64,000 bases of DNA from Paenibacillus sedimenti (GCF_014534655.1 NZ_JACVVD010000014.1:79232-143231), one strand, 5' to 3'; positions 50,202 through 59,495 are shown, numbered from the stretch's first letter. The notes: a model not told the origin generated them from the letters alone. Made by a program: numbers and translations.

Positions 50202-52838
50202 ATGGGTCAGAAGCCAAATGATGTATTCAATAAATCTCTTTTCAACGATTATCCTTTACTGACCACCAAATTATATATTCCGCAGCAGCCGTCTTCTCTG
50301 ATTTCCAGAGAACATTTGATGGTGAAGATGTCCAGGGCGATGAAATGCAAAGTGACTCTGGTCATTTCCCCTCCGGGATTCGGTAAGACGACGATGGTCA
50401 GCCACTGGATATTGAACCGCCAAATACCCGTGGGATGGGTTTCTTTAGATCATGGCGAGAACGACTTGCTTCGGTTTTGGACGTATGTGATTGCCGCATG
50501 TAATCGGCTTTATCCCGGTGTAGGCCATAAATCGCTTTCTCTCTTGCAATCGGTTTCATTTTCGTCCGAACAGATGATTTCATGGCTATTGAACGATTTG
50601 TTTGAGATTCCGGATGAAATCATGCTGGTATTGGACGATTACCATTTGATTGAAACGGATGAGATTCATCGCTCGGTCGCTTTTTTCATTGATCGAATGC
50701 CGCCGCAGGTACACCTATGTATACTCAGTCGTAAACAGCCTCCATTCGCGGTTGGTCAACTGCGTGTTAAAGGTCAACTGAACGAAATCGGTCTCCCGGA
50801 TCTAAGATTCACGGAACAGGAAATATCGGATTTTTGGTATCGCCAAACAGGTGCATTGCCTGACGAGCTATCGCTTCAAGTGTTGTCCGACCGTACGGAA
50901 GGTTGGGTTGCCGGCATTCAGCTGGCGGTTTTATCGCATATGTCGGGCCAACAAAATGCGCTGCATCAATTTAAGGGGAACCATCGCTATGTGGTCGATT
51001 ATTTGATGGAAGAAGTTTTTGATCATTTACCTGAGACGATGCGTTCTTTTTTACTAAAAACATCGATTTCGGAACGGTTGAATGCTGAGCTTTGCGCCCG
51101 ATTGACGGGTCAGCCGGCCGACGAGGGACGATTGCGAGAGATGGAGAAATCCAACTTGTTTGTCATTCCTTTGGACGCAGAGGGCAGATGGTACCGATAC
51201 CATCACTTATTTGCCGATTTCTTGCGCAGCCGCCTCAAGCTGGAACATCAGGGTGAAGTCAGCTCCTTGCACGAAATAGCCAGCGAATGGTTTGAAAGAC
51301 ACCATTATTTGGGGGAAGCGATCGAGCATGCTCTAGCTGCCGGCGCGTTTGATAAAGCCTGCACTCTCATTCTAAGCAATGCGACAGAGCGGCTGAAAAG
51401 AAGAGAACTAACCACGCTGCATCGCTGGTTGCTGCAACTGCCGCTTCCCTTCAGAGAGCGTCCCGCTGTGTTGATCATCCAAGTATGGACGGAGCTGCTG
51501 ATGGGCCGCAAAGAGCTAATGGACGAGCACCTTGTGACGTTGGAAAGGGCGCTTGATACTCCTAACAGCGTAGAGGGTTCGCTTTACGTGGGCATACGCG
51601 AGGATATGAAGGTCGCTAAAATCTATCAGTCGATGTTACTTGGCGACTACAAGTTATGTTTTTCCCAGCTGCAGGCTATGCATATGGATGATAATCTCCC
51701 TGATATCGAAGGGGGAACTATGCTATTTGGCTTGGGCATGGAGCTTAATGACGGAGCCATCCCATTTATCCGCGGTTACTACGGCTTTAGCGGGAGAATC
51801 AAAGCGGCGGAGCGTTATCACCGGTTATATGATTCCTTTATCGATAAGCATTCGTTCTACGACTATCCGTTTACGGCTTATCAACGGGCAGCCATGAGCG
51901 AGATCTGTTATGAACGGAATCAGTTAACAGAATCTTTGCGCTTTGCTGAGGATGCAATCCGTATCGCCAAACTGAGCAACGTAATCGGGGCTTATGTTCC
52001 CGCGGAGATCGTCCGGTCAAGAATTCTTTGGCAGAGGGACGCTAAAGATGAGGCGATAGCCGTCATTAATGAAGCGATCGAACATTTGAAGCTTACCTAT
52101 CATCATCATTCACATTGGCACGATTTGCTTAGCGCTTATTTGATTCGCTGCCAACTCGAAACGGGTGAGATAGGAGACGTAGATCACTTGATGGACATGT
52201 CCCCTTGGAGCAGACGGAAAGAGATCATAGGCGAACAGGATTTTGAGCTTCTGACATTTATTCGGGTATTGATGGCAAAAGAAAAAATAGATGAAGCACT
52301 CACATGGTGTGAACAGCTCTTAAAGAAGACGAGGACATCCGGCCGGATCATGACCGAGCTGGAAGTTCAGCTATACCTGTCGCTTATTCAACATAAAATG
52401 AACAACCCCCATACCAGTATGCTGCACCTGCATCAAGCCCTTATTCTGGGTGAGAGGGAAGGTTATCTCCGCATATTTGCCGATCCGGAATTGGAGCCGC
52501 TGCTCCGTCAATATGCCGATGTACGGAAGAATCGGCACATGGCGGAAGTGCAAACAGCAGGAGTTTCTCTTCCCTATATTCAAATCCTCTTATCCCTTTC
52601 CTCTGAACACATACATCCTGAAAGAAATAGGCAAGCATCCCCGGTTATTACGTTGACCGCACGCGAACAAGAGGTGCTGAAACTTATTGCCGAGGGGTTG
52701 TCCAACAAAGCCATTGCTGAGAAGTTAGTGCTCGCTGAAGGAACGGTGAAGCTTCACTTGCACCGGATTTACAGCAAATTGCAGGTCAACGGTCGAGTTC
52801 AAGCGATCCAAAAAGCCAATCAACACAGGTTACTTTGA
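50202..52838 (+). CDS. MalT-like LuxR-family transcriptional activator
   Basis: 878 residues with the LAL/MalT layout. Typical start TTKLYIPQQPSSLISREHL, Walker A SPPGFGKTT (56-64), Walker B-like LVLDDYHLIE and the STAND-type middle (LPETMRSFLLKTSISERLNA, YRYHHLFADFLRSRL). Helical TPR-like repeats follow (about 360-800) and the C-terminus is a LuxR HTH: LTAREQEVLKLIAEGLSNKA, IAEKLVLAEGTVKLHLHRIY. It should bind a ligand and ATP, oligomerise and activate promoters. The FAD monooxygenase gene starts 94 bp downstream in the same direction and is a plausible target or partner. AGGAGG lies about 11 nt before the ATG. Confidence 0.9.
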   Translation: MGQKPNDVFNKSLFNDYPLLTTKLYIPQQPSSLISREHLMVKMSRAMKCKVTLVISPPGFGKTTMVSHWILNRQIPVGWVSLDHGENDLLRFWTYVIAACNRLYPGVGHKSLSLLQSVSFSSEQMISWLLNDLFEIPDEIMLVLDDYHLIETDEIHRSVAFFIDRMPPQVHLCILSRKQPPFAVGQLRVKGQLNEIGLPDLRFTEQEISDFWYRQTGALPDELSLQVLSDRTEGWVAGIQLAVLSHMSGQQNALHQFKGNHRYVVDYLMEEVFDHLPETMRSFLLKTSISERLNAELCARLTGQPADEGRLREMEKSNLFVIPLDAEGRWYRYHHLFADFLRSRLKLEHQGEVSSLHEIASEWFERHHYLGEAIEHALAAGAFDKACTLILSNATERLKRRELTTLHRWLLQLPLPFRERPAVLIIQVWTELLMGRKELMDEHLVTLERALDTPNSVEGSLYVGIREDMKVAKIYQSMLLGDYKLCFSQLQAMHMDDNLPDIEGGTMLFGLGMELNDGAIPFIRGYYGFSGRIKAAERYHRLYDSFIDKHSFYDYPFTAYQRAAMSEICYERNQLTESLRFAEDAIRIAKLSNVIGAYVPAEIVRSRILWQRDAKDEAIAVINEAIEHLKLTYHHHSHWHDLLSAYLIRCQLETGEIGDVDHLMDMSPWSRRKEIIGEQDFELLTFIRVLMAKEKIDEALTWCEQLLKKTRTSGRIMTELEVQLYLSLIQHKMNNPHTSMLHLHQALILGEREGYLRIFADPELEPLLRQYADVRKNRHMAEVQTAGVSLPYIQILLSLSSEHIHPERNRQASPVITLTAREQEVLKLIAEGLSNKAIAEKLVLAEGTVKLHLHRIYSKLQVNGRVQAIQKANQHRLL

Positions 52839-52932
52839 AAAAAGATATAACCATCGCATATATCGTTCGTTGGATGGCTCCCTTCTTCAATTCTGATAAG
52901 CTGATAGCATTCGGAACGTGAGGAGGGGAGAA

Positions 52933-54162
52933 ATGTCACGAAAAAGCTACGATGTCATTATTGTCGGAGCGCGGGTTGCAGGCTCGTCGCTCGCTTATGA
53001 GCTTTCGAAAGCCGGGTATGAGGTGCTGCTTGTAGATCGTAGTACGTTTCCAAGCGATATCTTGTCGACGCATAACTTTTTTAACAATTCGGTGGCCATG
53101 CTCCGGGAAATGGGCATATTGGACCAACTGCTTCAAACCGGCACGCCGATGTACAGACGCGCATACGTCCAAATGGACGACGTAGTCATCGATGGGATCT
53201 ATCCGGAGGTAAGCGGGGAAACCCACTGTTTATGTGTGCGGCGCAAGTATCTGGACCGCGTCTTGTTCGAGCATGCAGCTGCTCAAGAGCGGGTGACCGC
53301 GTGGGAAGGATTTCGGGTTACCGAAGTTCTGATGCATAACGATACGGTGTCAGGGATTGTAGGCATTCACCGCGACGGCCGAACCGAGGAGATTGCGGCC
53401 AGGCTGGTTGTCGGTGCTGATGGCCGGAATTCTATGCTGCGCAGATTGGTGAACAGTGAACGGAAAATGGCCGTTCCAACCGATTTTGCCTCGTACGTCG
53501 GGTACTTTGCCAACTATCGCCAAGAGGGCGAGCGTTGTGTGGAGTTTTACAAAATGAACGATAACTTGGCGATTATTTTTCCGACGAGCGACCAATTGTT
53601 TGTTGTTGGGGTTATGTTCCCATTGGAAAAGAAGGAATGGATCGAGAAATTCCGGAACAACCCGGAAGCGGGAATGCGCGAGCTGGTGGATGCCGGATTC
53701 TCTCATACAACTTTTCCGGAGCGGCTTCGCGATGCTTCCTTAGAGGAGCCGGTTAAAGGACTGCTGGGCTACGATAACGATTGGTTTCAAGGTATGGGCA
53801 AAGGATGGGCTCTCGTCGGGGATGCCGTATCCTTCAAGGATCCGGCGGTTGGGCAGGGCATGCACGATGCGATCTATGGCGCACGCTTGTTGACTGCGAT
53901 TTTATCCGAAACGGACGCCTGGGAAACAAGTTGGGAGGAGATGGCTGCCAAGTATCAAACTGCCATGGAGTCTAAAATGCTCTCCCGCTATCATATGGCG
54001 TGCCAAATTACAAAGAACTCACCGGTCACGATGGAGCAAACGGTTGCGAACCGAATCATCGGCAGCAATCCCGATGCGACTCGGGCTTTTCTTGGCATCT
54101 ACAATTACGCGAATGAGCCCGAAGAGTTAGGACAGATCGTGATGCATTTACTGCAGGGCTGA
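52933..54162 (+). CDS. FAD-dependent monooxygenase / reductase
   Basis: 409 residues from the ATG at 52933 (GAGGAGGGG just upstream). FAD-binding features of the PHBH/geranylgeranyl-reductase group: YDVIIVGARVAGSSLAYELS, the DG motif VVGADGRNSMLRRLV, and the second FAD motif ALVGDAVSFKDPAVGQGMHD. It likely uses NAD(P)H and FAD for hydroxylation or reduction of a small hydrophobic substrate, in the cytoplasm. It follows the MalT-like regulator. The substrate is unknown. A decayed gene follows within 20 bp of the stop. Confidence 0.85.
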   Translation: MSRKSYDVIIVGARVAGSSLAYELSKAGYEVLLVDRSTFPSDILSTHNFFNNSVAMLREMGILDQLLQTGTPMYRRAYVQMDDVVIDGIYPEVSGETHCLCVRRKYLDRVLFEHAAAQERVTAWEGFRVTEVLMHNDTVSGIVGIHRDGRTEEIAARLVVGADGRNSMLRRLVNSERKMAVPTDFASYVGYFANYRQEGERCVEFYKMNDNLAIIFPTSDQLFVVGVMFPLEKKEWIEKFRNNPEAGMRELVDAGFSHTTFPERLRDASLEEPVKGLLGYDNDWFQGMGKGWALVGDAVSFKDPAVGQGMHDAIYGARLLTAILSETDAWETSWEEMAAKYQTAMESKMLSRYHMACQITKNSPVTMEQTVANRIIGSNPDATRAFLGIYNYANEPEELGQIVMHLLQG

Positions 54163-54177
54163 GAAGTGGTGAGCTGT

Positions 54178-54460
54178 ACAAATCTCGTATCAATTCCCCC
54201 AGACCCATTGCCATCAGCGGCGATGGATCGAATGTGGCTTACCTCGATTCAGAGCATATATCCCCGAATCAGGGCGAACCCGACCTCCCCACGGTCTCCG
54301 CTTCGCCTAAACCTACAATATGTAGCGGATACGGTCACGAAAGAAACACAGGTTGCCAGCGTTACGAAAGACGGAAAACTCCCGGAGAGCGATGTATATA
54401 ACGCCTCATTGTGCGGAAGCGGCAATGTCGTAACCTTGCATCAAGCGTATTACCACCAAT
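54178..54460 (+). pseudogene. Fossil of a TolB-like propeller protein
   Basis: Two frames carry pieces of the same kind of repeat seen in the giant protein. In one frame SRINSPRPIAISGDGSNVAY and LDSEHISPN; after a frame shift, YVADTVTKETQVASVTKDG and DVYNASLCGSGNVVTL. The spacing (SxDGxxVAYLS, then VYxxDTxTxxTxxxS) fits PD40-type beta-propeller blades. No start, no conserved frame and the sequence fades after about 54460. It is the relic of a surface or exported propeller protein. An open frame of 120 codons (54166-54528) crosses it but mixes the two frames. Confidence 0.55.
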
Positions 54461-54532
54461 GTGCCACCTGTTCGCTAATTAAGGTACCTAGAAACGTTAA
54501 TTGTGGAAGGATTACACATCAAGGTTAAGAAT

Positions 54533-54575
54533 AAAAGTCTGTAAATTACGACCATTTCGTAATTTACAGACTTTT
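54533..54575. terminator. Bidirectional terminator with an 18-bp stem
   Basis: AAAAGTCTGTAAATTACG (54533/54534-54550) pairs with CGTAATTTACAGACTTTT (54558-54575), loop ACCATTT. It lies between the plus-strand relic and the convergent sigma-54 activator gene. Confidence 0.85.
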
Positions 54576-54598
54576 GTTCGCTCGAGGGCATAATTGTG

Positions 54599-56365
54599 CT
54601 AGAACGGCTTGATTCCGTACTCCTCGATCTTCCGATATAACGTGGTCCGGCCGATCTGCAGCAAGCCTGCCGCTTTGCTCAGGTTCCAATCGGTCATCTT
54701 CAGAGTTCGCTGAATCGCGGAGATTTCTACTTCTCGCAGCGACCCGACAGGGGCATGCGCTTCAACAGCCGAAGCCGCTCCCGTCTGGGCGTCATCGATC
54801 CTGATATGCTGCGAGCCGATCGGCCCTCCTTCCGCGAGGAAGCAGGCCTGGATCAGCACGCTATTCAGCTCGCGCAGATTGCCGGGCCACGTATGCTGCA
54901 GCAGCATTTGCTGCGCTTCGCCGGTCAGAATCGGCGTCGCATAGCAGCTTCGATTCAATAGATGAAGCGTTAAGCCCAGCAGATCCGTCCTCTCACGGAG
55001 AGGCGGCAGTTGAAGCTGGATGCCCTTCAAGCGGTAAAACAAATCCGCGCGGAAACGTCCTGCCTTTACTTCCTCCGCCAAGTTCCGATGCGTCGCTGCG
55101 ATGATGCGCACATCGATCCGCTTGCTGCGGGCCGATCCGACCGGTGTGATCGTGCCCTCCTGCAGCACGCGAAGCAGCGCGGCCTGCGCCCGCAGCGACA
55201 TATCCCCGATCTCGTCGAGAAAGAGGGTGCCGCGGTGCGCGGCTTCGAACTTGCCTTTGCTGCCGTCGCGGTTCGCGCCGGTGAACGCGCCGCGCTCGTA
55301 GCCGAACAGCTCGCTCTCGACGAGCGAATCGGGAATCGCGCTGCAGTTCACGGCGACGAAGGGCTGCGCTGAGCGCGCACTCGCCGTATGGATCGACTGC
55401 GCGAACAGCTCTTTGCCGGTGCCGCTTTCGCCCAGCAGCAGCACCGGATACACCGTGAGCGCGGCCTTCTGCGCGAGCTCTTTGGTTTGCACGAAGCCGG
55501 GACAGGTGCCGGCGATATCGTGGAAATGGTACAAGCGGCCATCATCCGCTTGTACCGGCTTTTGCATGGCGACGGAACGCCACACCTTGTGACGTTCGTC
55601 GAGCAAAGTCTCCACCGCGAAGCCTCGGGCGCCGGTGAACTCCCGGCCAATCGCGTCTTTGCCGAGAATCTGCAGCGCAGCTTGATTCGCCCGCAGGATG
55701 CGATTGTCTTGGTCGAGGGACAGCAGCGGCATGGCGTGCTGTCCCATTGTATAATCCAGCTCCTTCAGCGTTAGGAGATGCTCTTTCTTTGAGGCTTCAA
55801 GCAGCAGACGATTCTGCAAGGAGTCTGCGGCCAGGCATGCGAGCATCAAGGTGTAAGCGTGGTAGCTCTCCCTTTTACCGCTAATATTAATGACGCCCAG
55901 CAGCTCGCCTGTCGGACTGAATACGGGAGCCGATGCGCACGTCAGGAAGCGGTTCGCTTCGAAATAATGCTCCTCTGCATGCACTCGGACCGGCATTTGT
56001 TCCGTTAGTGCGACGCCGATAGCATTCGTACCTTTGCGCTTTTCATCCCATGAAGCGCCTACCTGAAGCTGTACCCGCTGCGCCTGAATAGCGAAGTCGG
56101 GATCACCTACAGCGTGAATGATCGTACCCTGCGCATCGATCAGTAGCGCGGTTTGCTTCGATTCCTGAATGAAGCGGCTGCATGAATCGAATACTTGCTG
56201 AGTAAGCGTGATGAGCGGTGCGCTTTGTTTGAGGATTTCCCGAAGGCCGTTCTCGGGAATCAGTACATCGTGAACAGGCTCAAATGGTTTGAGCCCATGA
56301 TCTTGACAGCGCTTCCAAGATTTCGCGGTTATGTCTGAGAAGTCGGTTGTGAACAGAGATGACAA
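54599..56365 (-). CDS. Sigma-54-dependent activator (AcoR-like)
   Basis: 588 residues from a TTG at 56365, which has GGAGGT 7 nt upstream and begins at family homology (SSLFTTDFSDITAKSWKRC); a longer frame runs to 56467 without a site. Domains in order: GAF-like (about 60-190), PAS-like (about 215-310), AAA+ activator with Walker A LLGESGTGKELFAQS, the sigma-54 loop GAFTGA, GTLFLDEIGDMSLRAQAALL, and a Fis-type HTH at the end (LSKAAGLLQIGRTTLYRKIE). It should activate sigma-54 RNA polymerase at the divergent aldehyde dehydrogenase promoter (342 bp away). AcoR and related activators respond to acetoin or alcohols; the ligand here is unknown. Confidence 0.9.
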   Translation of the reverse strand: MSSLFTTDFSDITAKSWKRCQDHGLKPFEPVHDVLIPENGLREILKQSAPLITLTQQVFDSCSRFIQESKQTALLIDAQGTIIHAVGDPDFAIQAQRVQLQVGASWDEKRKGTNAIGVALTEQMPVRVHAEEHYFEANRFLTCASAPVFSPTGELLGVINISGKRESYHAYTLMLACLAADSLQNRLLLEASKKEHLLTLKELDYTMGQHAMPLLSLDQDNRILRANQAALQILGKDAIGREFTGARGFAVETLLDERHKVWRSVAMQKPVQADDGRLYHFHDIAGTCPGFVQTKELAQKAALTVYPVLLLGESGTGKELFAQSIHTASARSAQPFVAVNCSAIPDSLVESELFGYERGAFTGANRDGSKGKFEAAHRGTLFLDEIGDMSLRAQAALLRVLQEGTITPVGSARSKRIDVRIIAATHRNLAEEVKAGRFRADLFYRLKGIQLQLPPLRERTDLLGLTLHLLNRSCYATPILTGEAQQMLLQHTWPGNLRELNSVLIQACFLAEGGPIGSQHIRIDDAQTGAASAVEAHAPVGSLREVEISAIQRTLKMTDWNLSKAAGLLQIGRTTLYRKIEEYGIKPF

Positions 56366-56470
56366 TCCAAACACCTCCAACCCGAAGATACACGTTCTGC
56401 TTTTCATCATAGCATAAATCCATGGCGATAGGATAAGCGCAGGGGCGATTGTATCAAAATGAAACACCGC

Positions 56471-56491
56471 ACTGTTCCAGAGCGGAACAGT
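56471..56491. promoter_or_regulatory. Upstream activator site (perfect dyad)
   Basis: ACTGTTCC (56471-56478) and GGAACAGT (56484-56491) are exact inverted repeats around AGAGC. It lies about 65 bp upstream of the -24 element, the usual place for a sigma-54 activator, and just beside the activator gene. Confidence 0.7.
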
Positions 56492-56541
56492 CGCATTGAC
56501 GCACTTTTGATATAAAGCCTTCTGCGAAGCCTTTTAAGTAG

Positions 56542-56559
56542 TTGGCATGATTTTTGCTA
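56542..56559 (+). promoter_or_regulatory. Sigma-54 (-24/-12) promoter
   Basis: TTGGCATGATTTTTGCTA fits the YTGGCACGRNNNTTGCW consensus, with the invariant GG (56544-56545) and GC (56556-56557) exactly ten bases apart. It drives the aldehyde dehydrogenase operon with a long (about 140 nt) leader. Confidence 0.8.
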
Positions 56560-56601
56560 AGTAGATGTGTAGGGCTTACGAAGCCAGTTCTCTACGAAAT
56601 T

Positions 56602-56690
56602 CGAAAACTCGAAGCGGATGCTTGCGACGTAAGTTTTCTGCGAAAACCCGAAGCGGATGCTTACGAAGTAAGTTTTTCTGGCGAAAAACT
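56602..56690 (+). repeat. Leader repeats before the aldehyde dehydrogenase gene
   Basis: Two copies of a 39-40 bp unit (56602-56640, 56641-56680), which differ at three positions and one insertion, and a partial third (GCGAAAAACT). Each unit can form small hairpins: AAGC-GGAT-GCTT, CTTAC-GAA-GTAAG and GTTTTC-TGC-GAAAAC. They lie in the 5' leader between the sigma-54 promoter and AAGGAGG (56693-56699). Confidence 0.7.
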
Positions 56691-56707
56691 TTAAGGAGGC
56701 TGTTACT

Positions 56708-58228
56708 ATGATTTATGCGCAACCTGGACAACAAGGATCGAAAGTCACGTTCAAGCAGCGTTACGGCAACTTTATTGGAGGATCGTGGGTCGAGCCGGTC
56801 AAAGGGCAGTATTTTGAAAATGTATCCCCGGTGAACAACCGCATTTTCTGCGAAGTTCCTCGCTCGACGGCGGAGGACATTGAACTAGCGCTGGATGCAG
56901 CGCATGCGGCCAAAGCGTCCTGGGGACGTACTTCTGTTGCGGAGAGAGCGAATCTGCTTAATAAAATCGCCGACCGGATGGAGGCGAACCTCGAGCTGCT
57001 TGCCGTTGCCGAGACATGGGATAACGGCAAGCCGGTCAGGGAAACGCTCGCCGCCGACCTTCCGCTGGCGATCGATCATTTCCGTTACTTCGCGGGCTGT
57101 ATCCGCGCACAAGAGGGAGGACTCAGCCAACTCGACAACGATACGGTGGCGTATCATTTCCATGAGCCGCTGGGTGTGGTCGGCCAGATCATCCCTTGGA
57201 ACTTCCCGCTGCTGATGGCGACATGGAAGCTTGCTCCGGCACTCGCAGCAGGTAACTGCGTCGTGCTCAAGCCTGCGGAGCAAACGCCTGCCTCCATCCT
57301 CGTCTGGCTGGAATTAGTTCAAGACCTGCTGCCGCCGGGCGTTGTCAATGTTGTAAACGGTTTCGGCCTGGAAGCAGGCAAACCGCTGGCATCAAGCAAC
57401 CGGATTGCGAAGATCGCTTTCACCGGCGAGACAACGACCGGCCGTTTGATCATGCAATACGCCTCCCAAAATATTATTCCCGTGACGCTGGAGCTGGGCG
57501 GCAAATCGCCGAACCTGTTCTTCGAAGACGTTATGGCGCAAGACGACGCATTTTTGAACAAAGCCATCGAAGGTTTCGTGCTGTTCGCGTTGAATCAAGG
57601 CGAAGTCTGTACATGTCCGTCCCGTGCACTTATTCAAGAATCCATTTATGATGCTTTCATGGAAAAAGCTTTGAAACGCGTAGCTGCCATTCAACAGGGC
57701 AACCCGCTAGATACCGATACGATGATCGGCGCTCAGGCGTCCACCGAGCAGGTCGAGAAAATTTTGAGCTACATAAACATCGGACAGCAGGAAGGCGCAG
57801 AATGCTTGATCGGCGGGGGCCGGGCTGCGATGAGCGGGGAAATCGCGGATGGCTACTATATTCAGCCGACGGTGCTGAAAGGCCACAATAAAATGCGCAT
57901 TTTCCAAGAGGAAATTTTCGGACCTGTCGTATCCGTGACGACATTCAAGGATCAGGAAGAGGCGCTGGCCATTGCCAACGATACGTTATACGGCTTGGGT
58001 GCAGGCGTCTGGACACGCGATATGAACACCGCTTACCGTATGGGACGCGCCATAGAAGCGGGTCGCGTATGGACCAATTGCTATCATGCCTATCCGGCTC
58101 ATGCAGCCTTTGGCGGCTACAAAGTGTCGGGTATCGGGCGGGAAAACCATCGCATGATGCTCGATCATTACCAGCAAACGAAGAACCTGCTCGTCAGCTA
58201 CAGCCCGAATGCGCTGGGCTTCTTCTAA
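56708..58228 (+). CDS. Aldehyde dehydrogenase (NAD-dependent, AldA/ExaC group)
   Basis: 506 residues, full length. Family motifs: FIGGSWVEPVKGQYFENVSP, PWNFPLLMATWKLAPALAAG, KPAEQTPASILVW, the Glu-containing ELGGKSPNLFFEDV, and the catalytic-Cys segment FALNQGEVCTCPSR, then EEIFGPVVSV. The C-terminal ...QQTKNLLVSYSPNALGFF and the pairing with DUF779 are typical of the group active on acetaldehyde and other aldehydes. Expression from the sigma-54 promoter and control by the divergent AcoR-like activator are strongly suggested, which points to growth on alcohols, acetoin or related carbon. Followed by the DUF779 gene after 13 bp. Confidence 0.93.
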   Translation: MIYAQPGQQGSKVTFKQRYGNFIGGSWVEPVKGQYFENVSPVNNRIFCEVPRSTAEDIELALDAAHAAKASWGRTSVAERANLLNKIADRMEANLELLAVAETWDNGKPVRETLAADLPLAIDHFRYFAGCIRAQEGGLSQLDNDTVAYHFHEPLGVVGQIIPWNFPLLMATWKLAPALAAGNCVVLKPAEQTPASILVWLELVQDLLPPGVVNVVNGFGLEAGKPLASSNRIAKIAFTGETTTGRLIMQYASQNIIPVTLELGGKSPNLFFEDVMAQDDAFLNKAIEGFVLFALNQGEVCTCPSRALIQESIYDAFMEKALKRVAAIQQGNPLDTDTMIGAQASTEQVEKILSYINIGQQEGAECLIGGGRAAMSGEIADGYYIQPTVLKGHNKMRIFQEEIFGPVVSVTTFKDQEEALAIANDTLYGLGAGVWTRDMNTAYRMGRAIEAGRVWTNCYHAYPAHAAFGGYKVSGIGRENHRMMLDHYQQTKNLLVSYSPNALGFF

Positions 58229-58241
58229 GAGGCGGCGCGAT

Positions 58242-58619
58242 ATGGCGGACACCGAACCGGTTGTTTTGAAGGTCATCTGCACCGATGCCGCCTCGCAACT
58301 GATCGATACGCTGCAAGCGAAGTACGGCCCGGTAATGTTCCATCAGTCCGGAGGCTGCTGTGACGGCAGCTCGCCCATGTGCTATCCGCAGGGAGAGTTC
58401 CTCCTTGGCGAGCAGGATGTGAAGCTGGGCACGATCCATGGTGCTCCCTTTTACATGAGCAAGGCGCAGTACGAGTATTGGATGTACACGCAGCTTATTA
58501 TCGATGTCATCCCTGGGCGTGGCGGCATGTTTTCTTTGGAGGGTCCCGAAGGACTGCGGTTCCTCACGCGTTCGCGCGTATTTACACCGGAGGAACTGCG
58601 TATTCTGGACCTGTCGTAA
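58242..58619 (+). CDS. DUF779 family protein
   Basis: 125 residues from the ATG at 58242 (AGAGG upstream, 13 bp after the dehydrogenase stop). DUF779 signatures: PVMFHQSGGCCDGSSPMCYP with its Cys cluster, LLGEQDVKLGTIHGAPFYMS, YWMYTQLIIDVIPGRGGMFS and GLRFLTRSRVFTPEEL. DUF779 genes almost always sit beside this type of aldehyde dehydrogenase, yet their role is not known; the Cys cluster suggests metal or redox binding. Ends at a terminator, so the operon has two genes. Confidence 0.9.
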   Translation: MADTEPVVLKVICTDAASQLIDTLQAKYGPVMFHQSGGCCDGSSPMCYPQGEFLLGEQDVKLGTIHGAPFYMSKAQYEYWMYTQLIIDVIPGRGGMFSLEGPEGLRFLTRSRVFTPEELRILDLS

Positions 58620-58639
58620 ATGAGCTTTCTTCCGGCACT

Positions 58640-58684
58640 AAAGCAGTCCGAAGGTCATGCCAATGATCATCGGACTGCTTTTGT
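58640..58684 (+). terminator. Terminator of the dehydrogenase operon
   Basis: AAGCAGTCCGA (58641-58651) pairs with TCGGACTGCTT (58670-58680) and is followed by TTTG; the loop contains a GTCATG/CATGAT-like inner stem. Confidence 0.75.
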
Positions 58685-58790
58685 TAGCTTTTAACCGTTC
58701 AGCACTGCTTCATGCTGCTTACAGACGAATTAAGTGTAACAAATGCAGCTGATATCCTATTTTGGCCTATAATTTCGCCAGGCTCCAATA

Positions 58791-59399
58791 CTATCCTCCA
58801 GGAAATAATGTATTCAAAACACGATTCACAAAGTCAATCCGTTCTTCGTGAGATTCGACATTTCCTAAGAAATTCATCTGGAACGCATGCTGAAAGCAAC
58901 TTCCCAGTAGTAAATCCGCAACGGCCCTCGTGTCCATTTCTTCTCGGATTCTGCCCTGCTGTTTCTCTTTCAATAAATAAATGTCCACCGCCTCGTTTGC
59001 CCTGTGAGGGCCTTCATTTCGCAAAGTAAAACCCTCACGGTGGCGAAGCAGAATATCAGGTTCCGAGAAAATAGAACAGATCAAGGACATAGAATTGCTG
59101 AAATCCTCCAGCGCCGAAAGAGCCACCTGTTCAAGATTATTACGCACCGTTTCTTTACCGGCAAGGCTCTGTAAAGAAGTTAAGGTTCCCATCAAATTTT
59201 TTAATTGCCCTCGTAAAACATAAAGAAAAATATCCTCTTTGTTTCTAAAGTGATTATATAACGATCCTTCAGAGCACCCGGCTGCACGAGCTATTTCCTT
59301 TGTTGTGGTTTTGGCCAGCCCGTTCGTTAATAACACATGTTCGGCTGCTTCAGCGATTTTGTTTTTTAAATCCAAGATTATCCCTCGCTCTATTGACAT
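58791..59399 (-). CDS. TetR/AcrR-family repressor
   Basis: 202 residues (or 194 from a TTG at 59375, which has GAGGGA upstream and is a good alternative start). The TetR HTH is clear: AEAAEHVLLTNGLAKTTTKE, IARAAGCSEGSLYNHFRNKE, with the helical ligand-binding region after it (EEMDTRAVADLLLGSCFQHA). It is divergent from the DUF6526-unknown-DUF6220 genes, and two matching operators lie between, so it should repress both itself and them. Effector unknown. The promoter TTGACT-17-CATAAT overlaps the first operator. Confidence 0.88.
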   Translation of the reverse strand: MSIERGIILDLKNKIAEAAEHVLLTNGLAKTTTKEIARAAGCSEGSLYNHFRNKEDIFLYVLRGQLKNLMGTLTSLQSLAGKETVRNNLEQVALSALEDFSNSMSLICSIFSEPDILLRHREGFTLRNEGPHRANEAVDIYLLKEKQQGRIREEMDTRAVADLLLGSCFQHAFQMNFLGNVESHEERIDFVNRVLNTLFPGG

Positions 59400-59428
59400 G
59401 GCATTAAAAGCTGTTTATGCTCATATTA

Positions 59429-59446
59429 TGAGTGTGTACTCACTCA
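59429..59446. promoter_or_regulatory. TetR operator O1
   Basis: TGAGTG-TGTACT-CACTCA: exact 6+6 inverted repeat with a six-base core. It lies in the minus-strand promoter of the TetR gene. Confidence 0.75.
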
Positions 59447-59495
59447 AAGTCAAGAAATGTATTGCAGATGCATAAGAAATGGGTGCAAACGTATA

